A stretch of 36,022 nt of DNA from positions 1 to 36,022 of IMG/VR virus record IMGVR_UViG_3300028388_003354; one strand, given 5' to 3'. A model generated the notes under the pieces. It worked only from the letters and a program-made list of their open reading frames with translations, was not told the origin of the DNA and ran no database searches. This stretch comes from a virus. This document shows positions 31,268 through 36,022 of this stretch, piece after piece; positions within the stretch are counted from its first letter, which is position 1; each line of letters opens with the position of its first letter. A program made the translations under genes and the position numbers.

Positions 31268-32123
31268 AATAGACTTTACGAATCAACCAGATGGATTCCC
31301 ATTAGAAAGTGATGCCACGCTCGGGTTCCTGCAAACGCTACTCCGTGAGCCGATTGAGGCGCTCGCAAAACTGGCAGGTGCAGACAATATAATCCTCACC
31401 GGCCTGGTGGAGACTGGCGGCGTGTATTCAGATGGCTGGATATTCTACGATGGAGAAGTCCTGTTTTTTGAAGGAGGTGCGGAGGCTACCAATTTCATTA
31501 TAGAACAAACCGTCACGCAGAAGGCCAACCAGGATGGCACGCAGGTAGACCGATACTTTGAGCGCAAAGCCAGGTTTGGAAGCGGTAGTGGTGAAGTAGC
31601 ATTCTCCACCTTGAAGCGTATCAATGACCTGGAAAATGTGATGGGCGCACTTTTCCGTCTGGCAGATGGCGGCGGTGTGGCTTCTAATTTTACCATACTG
31701 TCTGGCCTTACCCCTATATCCGGTGGCACAGGCGGCATCCAGAACGGATACATAATGTACAATGGCCGGTTGATGCTCATATCAACTTACAACGCCACAG
31801 CAGTCAACGAATCAAACCCTGTATATCTTTCGCCTGATGGTAGCTGGAGTACCAGCAGTAGCGCCGGAGCACTGCGCTTTTCTCCCTACGTGAATCACGA
31901 CAGTGGCTTTCCGGTACGGCTGAAGGATAAGCAGAGAGACGCACAGCATGATGTTGGCTTCATCATGTGGGTAAAGGATGCCGATGTACCTGCCGACCAG
32001 TTTGACGGCACTGGCCTGGGGGAATATCATTGGGAGCGCTGGGCGCTTGCAAACGGCAATAACGGCACCGTTGACCTCAGCAGTGCTATCACCGGCCTGA
32101 CGGCTATAGAAAGGATTTCATAA
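31260..32123 (+). CDS. Tail fibre/collar-type protein
   Basis: A 287-residue protein. DRIDFTNQPDGFPLESDATL at the N-terminus resembles openings of fibre proteins in Bacteroidota phages; the rest is a Gly/Ser-rich beta pattern (YDGEVLFFEGGAEATNFIIE, SGGTGGIQNGYIMYNGRLM). It probably joins fibres to the baseplate. The frame begins with TTG at 31254; ATG 31260 is preferred. Confidence 0.6.
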   Translation: MDRIDFTNQPDGFPLESDATLGFLQTLLREPIEALAKLAGADNIILTGLVETGGVYSDGWIFYDGEVLFFEGGAEATNFIIEQTVTQKANQDGTQVDRYFERKARFGSGSGEVAFSTLKRINDLENVMGALFRLADGGGVASNFTILSGLTPISGGTGGIQNGYIMYNGRLMLISTYNATAVNESNPVYLSPDGSWSTSSSAGALRFSPYVNHDSGFPVRLKDKQRDAQHDVGFIMWVKDADVPADQFDGTGLGEYHWERWALANGNNGTVDLSSAITGLTAIERIS

Positions 32124-32572
32124 TGGCAATACGATCACGGTCAATACTGAAAGATTGGTTTAAGAACTTCGCCACACCGCCGCAGGAGCAGTTTTGGGAT
32201 TGGATAGATAGTTTTTTTCACAAAAATGACACTATCCCTACCTCTTCAGTAGATGGACTGGATGATGTAATTGCTGATCTGCCAACATCGGGCCAGCTGG
32301 ATGCAGTAGATGATTTGACGCCTACTGTAATAGCAGTAAGTAGCTCAGATACTTTTGACATCCCTGCCGGGAAGATATTACAACACATCGTGTGCGAAGT
32401 AAGTAGTGATTCAACAGTAAAAATAGGCACTACTGCTTCCGGTAGTGAATTGAGAGAAAAAGCATTGATTGCTTCAAATCCTCCTGCGACTTTCACATTT
32501 AACAGTTACCTGAAAACCCAAACTACTATTCACTTCACTGGCAATTTTACAGCCATAATATATTTGAGATAA
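32123..32572 (+). CDS. Fibre-associated protein
   Basis: A 149-residue protein. The N-terminus SRSILKDWFKNFATPPQEQF, WDWIDSFF, SVDGLDDV is a pattern often seen at the start of Bacteroidota phage fibre proteins and probably mounts the fibre. The C-terminal part is beta-rich, like a small receptor-binding head. TAATG overlaps on both sides. Confidence 0.6.
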   Translation: MAIRSRSILKDWFKNFATPPQEQFWDWIDSFFHKNDTIPTSSVDGLDDVIADLPTSGQLDAVDDLTPTVIAVSSSDTFDIPAGKILQHIVCEVSSDSTVKIGTTASGSELREKALIASNPPATFTFNSYLKTQTTIHFTGNFTAIIYLR

Positions 32573-34803
32573 TGAAGCGACTGATAGGAATATTATTTTT
32601 AGTCTTTTTGAGTAGTGTTGCATTTGCTCAGTTCGGTAAAACTACTTTAGTTGCGGATGAAGCAGTGATTCGTGACAGCTTTGAACTCGGAGGTACGTGG
32701 ATTAATGAAATAAGTAGCAGCGCAGACTGGAGTAGCCCAACAAACTCCCAACTGGCTACGCGGCTATCTATAAAAAACTATGTAAATACACTTGTATCCG
32801 GTGCAACTGATGGCTGTACAGTTTACCAGGTAAATGACACTACTGCAATTGTTTCGCCATTGGAATGTGATATTGCTTATATAAGCATCGATACGATGTA
32901 TATCCGAGACAGCTTGGAATGGCTCCCTTTTTTAGGTGGAGGCGGTGGTGGTATAGTGGATAGCAATATATACGCGACTCGATACCATGTAGATTCAATT
33001 CGCCAGGTTCAAGTTGATACGAACTTAGTATTCCGAACGGACATAGACGCCAACGCCAGCAGCATCGCTTCAGTAGAGGATTCTATATCTGTACATCGTA
33101 CAGATATAGACACCCTGGTGCCTGATATACGTACATTCTATGCCACCGACAACAGTTTTGACGTTACAGGGCTTGAAAAAATCAACATTCTTGACTTCGA
33201 CACTATCCCTGCATTCACTAGCATAATTGCCGAAATAGATAGCAACGCCGCAGTAGGCAACTATCTGTTTCACCTGAAAAACACATCTGAGCAGGTCGTT
33301 AATTTTTCCGATAACTTCAGGAACGCTTCTGGCGAAAAAGTAGACGGCAGCCCAAATTTGTATCTTCTTAATGAAGACCAGATGTGGCACTGTTATTACG
33401 ATCTTAGTAATTACTATTGTAACACAAAAACATTCCTAGAACCACCATACGAAGCATTTGTTACCGTATGGGATACACGCCTTGTTTCGCCAGATTACCC
33501 AACAGATACACTTGCTACTGATTCTTTGACGCTTCGGTTGCCCCTTAATGTAGATGGGCAGTACGGATTTATCGTTGATTGGGGGGATGGGACTGGCGGG
33601 TATGTTAACGACTGGAACACATCAGCCTCCTTACACATCTATGACACAGCAGGGATTTACACCGTTTCTTGCTTAGGGCTATTTGAGCGCTTCAGTTCCT
33701 CAGGGGTTAATGGCGACAAAAATAAGCTCACGCAAATAGTCGATTGGGGTACAATAGATTTAGGCAATCGCGGAGGGTCTTTTTCCAACACCGCGAACCT
33801 AGATACTATCCTAGTTGCCAGCCAGCCAGCGAATATTAACACAGAGAATATGTTTTCCGGCGCATCATCGCTAAAAGCAGACCTAAGTACGTGGGATGTC
33901 AGCAATCAAACAAATATGTATCAGATGTTTGACGGTGCAACGGCATTCAATTCAGACCTAAGTGCGTGGGATGTATCAAGTGCCACGAATATGGAAAGGA
34001 TGTTTCGGAACGCATCTAGTTTCAACCAAGATTTGGACAGTCTGGATGTATCTAACGTGACTAATTTTTCGCAGATGTTTTTGGGAGCATTAGTGTTTAA
34101 CGGCGATGTCACTACATGGGATGTGAGTTCGGCAACTACGCTACGTGGGATGTTTATCAAAGCATTAGTATTCAATCAGGATATTAGCGGATGGAATACT
34201 AGCAACGTAACGGACATGGCTAGTTTGTTTTTTGATGCAGATGACTTCAATCAACCTATAGGCAATTGGGATGTATTAAACGTTACTGATATGTCGAAAA
34301 TGTTTGACGGTGCAACGGCATTCAATCAAAACATAAGTCAATGGGATGTACGTAACGTAACGAACTTTACTGATTTTATGAATAGCAAGACATCTGCTGA
34401 CTATAATGCCGCGAAACTAGATAGCATATACAATCTTTGGACTGAATTAGACCTCAACTCTTCTCTTAACATTGATTTTGGCTCAATCGAATACACCTCA
34501 GCAGGCGCAGAAGGCAGGGAGTTTCTTACGCGAGCAAACGCAGCAATCAACGTTTCGGGTGCAAGCGATAACGGAGGCGAAATACAAATAGACCTAGCAG
34601 CAACACACGGGCTATCTACTGGCGACAAGATCAGGATAAGCAACGTAGTAGGAACAACAGAGGCAAATGGCGCTTGGAATATAACGATTGTGGACACCGA
34701 TTCATTTAAGTTAGATGGAAGCGTATTTTCTAATACATACGTATCCGGAGGTATTTGTAAGGTCGGCTACGGCTGGACTATAACGGACGGAGGACAACAA
34801 TAA
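32572..34803 (+). CDS. Signal-peptide fibre protein with PKD and DUF285 repeats
   Basis: A 743-residue protein. Residues 1-20 are a Sec signal (KRLIGILFLVFLSSVAFAQ). Residues 20-80 are fibre-like (SPTNSQLATRLSIKNYVNTL), and about 320-375 is a PKD-like domain (VDWGDGTGGYVNDW, then IYDTAGIYTVSC). Residues 427-603 hold seven 25-residue DUF285 (BspA-type) repeats of consensus F-x-G-A-x-x-FNQDLSxWDVSNVTNM-x-x-MF, starting at 33850. Such repeats mediate surface binding. A signal peptide is odd in a virion fibre. The region is lower in GC than its neighbours by eye, suggesting separate origin. Confidence 0.75.
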   Translation: MKRLIGILFLVFLSSVAFAQFGKTTLVADEAVIRDSFELGGTWINEISSSADWSSPTNSQLATRLSIKNYVNTLVSGATDGCTVYQVNDTTAIVSPLECDIAYISIDTMYIRDSLEWLPFLGGGGGGIVDSNIYATRYHVDSIRQVQVDTNLVFRTDIDANASSIASVEDSISVHRTDIDTLVPDIRTFYATDNSFDVTGLEKINILDFDTIPAFTSIIAEIDSNAAVGNYLFHLKNTSEQVVNFSDNFRNASGEKVDGSPNLYLLNEDQMWHCYYDLSNYYCNTKTFLEPPYEAFVTVWDTRLVSPDYPTDTLATDSLTLRLPLNVDGQYGFIVDWGDGTGGYVNDWNTSASLHIYDTAGIYTVSCLGLFERFSSSGVNGDKNKLTQIVDWGTIDLGNRGGSFSNTANLDTILVASQPANINTENMFSGASSLKADLSTWDVSNQTNMYQMFDGATAFNSDLSAWDVSSATNMERMFRNASSFNQDLDSLDVSNVTNFSQMFLGALVFNGDVTTWDVSSATTLRGMFIKALVFNQDISGWNTSNVTDMASLFFDADDFNQPIGNWDVLNVTDMSKMFDGATAFNQNISQWDVRNVTNFTDFMNSKTSADYNAAKLDSIYNLWTELDLNSSLNIDFGSIEYTSAGAEGREFLTRANAAINVSGASDNGGEIQIDLAATHGLSTGDKIRISNVVGTTEANGAWNITIVDTDSFKLDGSVFSNTYVSGGICKVGYGWTITDGGQQ
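33925..34326 (+). repeat. Identical 27-mers inside the DUF285 repeats
   Basis: The same 27 bases, from ATGTTTGACGGTGCAACGG through CATTCAAT, occur at 33925-33951 and 34300-34326, exactly 375 bases (five 75-base repeat units) apart. Other repeats differ, so one unit was copied recently within the gene. Confidence 0.8.
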
Positions 34804-34810
34804 TAACAAT

Positions 34811-35491
34811 ATGAAAAACTTAATATTTGCACTGATTTTGCTGCCTTTGTTGGCATATTCACAGCAGGAAATCAACAATCCAGCAGGCGCGACTTATTAT
34901 ATTGCGTACGATAGCACCGCTAGCGTATACCACGTAGGAATAACACTTCCAAGCCAGGTAACAACCACAGGTCAGCCAAATTTAGAATTTAACACCGACG
35001 AATTGGAATTTTTGAAGTCTACACAAGATATTCCTGTGCAGTATACGGCACTTCCTGATGTTGGAGAGGAAGTTTTTCAAGGGATATATGAATACCAAGG
35101 CGAACTCGTCATTTGCAGGCAAGATCATATTAGAACCCAATTCCCACCTGATCAAACACCTGCTTTATTTACGGTGTATCGCCCAGAATTGGAAGGAGAA
35201 GTGCTTGAATGGATTCCAAGCGAATTAGTGTACGTTGGAAACAAGCGTCAATACGAAGATATAGTATACATCTGCATTCAGCAGCATTTAACGATTGTCG
35301 GTCAAACCCCTGACCTTGTTCCTGCGCTTTGGGAAGTTGAAGCTTCTGGAACGGAATGGCAGGTAGGCGTGAGCTATAGCATAGGAGATATTGTTAGTTA
35401 CCAAGGTACACAGTACGAATGTATACAGGCTCATACGGCAATTTTAGGGTGGGAACCACCAAATGTTCCTGCGCTCTGGCAAGCACAATAA
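34811..35491 (+). CDS. Secreted protein with chitin-binding-like repeats
   Basis: A 226-residue protein. Residues 1-17 are a signal peptide (KNLIFALILLPLLAYSQ). Three domains of about 40 residues have the carbohydrate-binding CBM5/12 (ChtBD3) pattern; the last is canonical: GVSYSIGDIVSYQGTQYECI then QAHT and PPNVPALWQ, with the Trp in ...GW.P...PALW. It may bind a surface polysaccharide. Starts eight bases after the DUF285 protein and likely works with it. Confidence 0.7.
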   Translation: MKNLIFALILLPLLAYSQQEINNPAGATYYIAYDSTASVYHVGITLPSQVTTTGQPNLEFNTDELEFLKSTQDIPVQYTALPDVGEEVFQGIYEYQGELVICRQDHIRTQFPPDQTPALFTVYRPELEGEVLEWIPSELVYVGNKRQYEDIVYICIQQHLTIVGQTPDLVPALWEVEASGTEWQVGVSYSIGDIVSYQGTQYECIQAHTAILGWEPPNVPALWQAQ

Positions 35492-35501
35492 TACAATCAA
35501 T

Positions 35502-35921
35502 ATGAAAAACTGGAGAACAACAACTAATGGCTTTTACATTTTCATCGGCTCGATAGCCTTTCTTTTGGCCTCAGAAGGCATAGATTGGCTACAGCAGGAT
35601 GATCAGCCACAAGCAACGCAGTATCAAGCTATTGCTCACGCTGACCCAAATAAACCAATCCCTGAGACCGATGCCGATAAAATCGATACTGATGAGGATG
35701 AGGTTTATCAACCGGATACGCTGCAATACTATGGATTTTTTGAAATAGATATAATTCGTAGCTTTTCAAATCCAGGTCAATCAGAAAGGACTCATAGAGA
35801 TCGAACTTGGAAGAAAATAGAGTTTAATGTTGTCGGATTACCAAGTCTTAATAAGATTGTTCCTGAATTTAAAGAGAATGAAGTTTGGACTGGCGACTTT
35901 TACTTCATCAAAAAGGAGTGA
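35502..35921 (+). CDS. Membrane-anchored protein, unknown
   Basis: A 139-residue protein. An N-terminal hydrophobic helix (about 10-24, FYIFIGSIAFLLASEG) is followed by an acidic linker (PETDADKIDTDEDE) and a mostly soluble domain (GFFEIDIIRSFSN, KIEFNVVGLPSL). The start is ATG 35502, 10 bases after the previous stop. Last gene of the plus-strand operon, not recognised. Confidence 0.6.
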   Translation: MKNWRTTTNGFYIFIGSIAFLLASEGIDWLQQDDQPQATQYQAIAHADPNKPIPETDADKIDTDEDEVYQPDTLQYYGFFEIDIIRSFSNPGQSERTHRDRTWKKIEFNVVGLPSLNKIVPEFKENEVWTGDFYFIKKE

Positions 35922-35961
35922 TTAAAGAAGGATTAATGAGTCATTTAAAGCTGTTTAATTG

Positions 35962-35993
35962 AGAACACGCGCTAAATTAGTGCGTGTTTTTTT
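35962..35993 (+). terminator. Strong terminal hairpin and T-run
   Basis: AACACGCGCTA (35964-35974) pairs with TAGTGCGTGTT (35978-35988), one G-T pair, followed by T residues to 35993. It ends the long rightward late operon. Confidence 0.85.
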
Positions 35994-36022
35994 GTGTACG
36001 TTTCGTTTTGCGGATTATAGGT
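35994..36022. other. Window end beyond the terminator
   Basis: Thirty bases without a gene. No repeat of the left-end motif CTTCCAAA is present, so the right end of the phage may lie outside the window or use different sites. Confidence 0.4.

Noticed and set aside
10-35999. Possible terminal inverted repeat GTACACAcAaaCACAC at 10-25 and GTACACAAAAAAACACGC (minus strand of 35982-35999)
   Set aside because: The match is low-complexity and overlaps the terminator T-run; no target-site duplication of about 5 bp flanks these points, and the left motif at 1-11 matches an internal phage repeat, so base 1 is probably already phage.
1-36022. CRISPR array, insertion sequence or integrase-type attachment site
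   Set aside because: No regularly spaced repeats, no second transposase and no tyrosine or serine recombinase were seen; integration is by the MuA-like transposase.

Overview
The window is almost entirely one transposable, Mu-like tailed prophage (contractile-tail, myovirus type) in a Bacteroidota host. The host call is an inference. It rests on a promoter of the Bacteroidota form (TTTG, 21 bp, TAnnTTTG), starts that mostly lack Shine-Dalgarno sequences, many Sec signal peptides on terminal genes, and the style of the tail-fibre and lysis-region proteins. No host chromosomal gene, rRNA or canonical tRNA is visible. Neither phage end can be placed with confidence.

Layout. (1) 1-442: non-coding left region with at least four copies of a CTTCCAAA/CCAAAATACAC-type motif, probable transposase or regulator sites. 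(2) 443-1204: S24-peptidase/HTH repressor on the minus strand, facing an early promoter with two palindromic operators. (3) 1325-11735: early operon with a small HTH protein, MuA-like DDE transposase, MuB-like AAA+ ATPase, Gam-like DNA-end protein, a DnaT-like and a GemA-like protein, a lipoprotein/DnaA-like chimera, a RecA-type ATPase, an ASCH-like protein, an HNH nuclease, a PP-loop sulfotransferase-like protein and small unknowns. (4) 11753-13472: amidase endolysin, a 36-residue membrane peptide (holin candidate) and two unknowns. (5) 13492-19787, minus strand: small and large terminase, gp36-like protein, a fused portal-MuF protein, gpG-like and gp37-like proteins, and two coiled-coil proteins. 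(6) 19923-32572, plus strand: protease-scaffold, capsid, decoration-type proteins, a structured RNA region, sheath, tube, a frameshifted tail chaperone pair, tape measure, baseplate genes and fibre base. (7) 32572-35921: a signal-peptide-bearing PKD plus DUF285 repeat protein, a chitin-binding-like repeat protein and a membrane-anchored protein, ending at a strong terminator.

How it works together. The repressor would silence the early promoter. Once relieved, perhaps by RecA-stimulated self-cleavage, transposase and MuB analogue drive replicative transposition while Gam-like and other early proteins act on DNA. The two divergent late operons then build and fill heads, assemble a contractile tail and lyse the cell. 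I did not recognise a Mor or C type late activator.

Most notable: a complete -1 frameshift cassette in the tail chaperone gene; a lipoprotein signal peptide fused in frame to a DnaA domain IV-like segment; a portal-MuF fusion with an extra C-terminal domain; three consecutive strong hairpins, one with a tRNA T-loop-like core, before the sheath gene; and a repeated CAACTA element just before early start codons.
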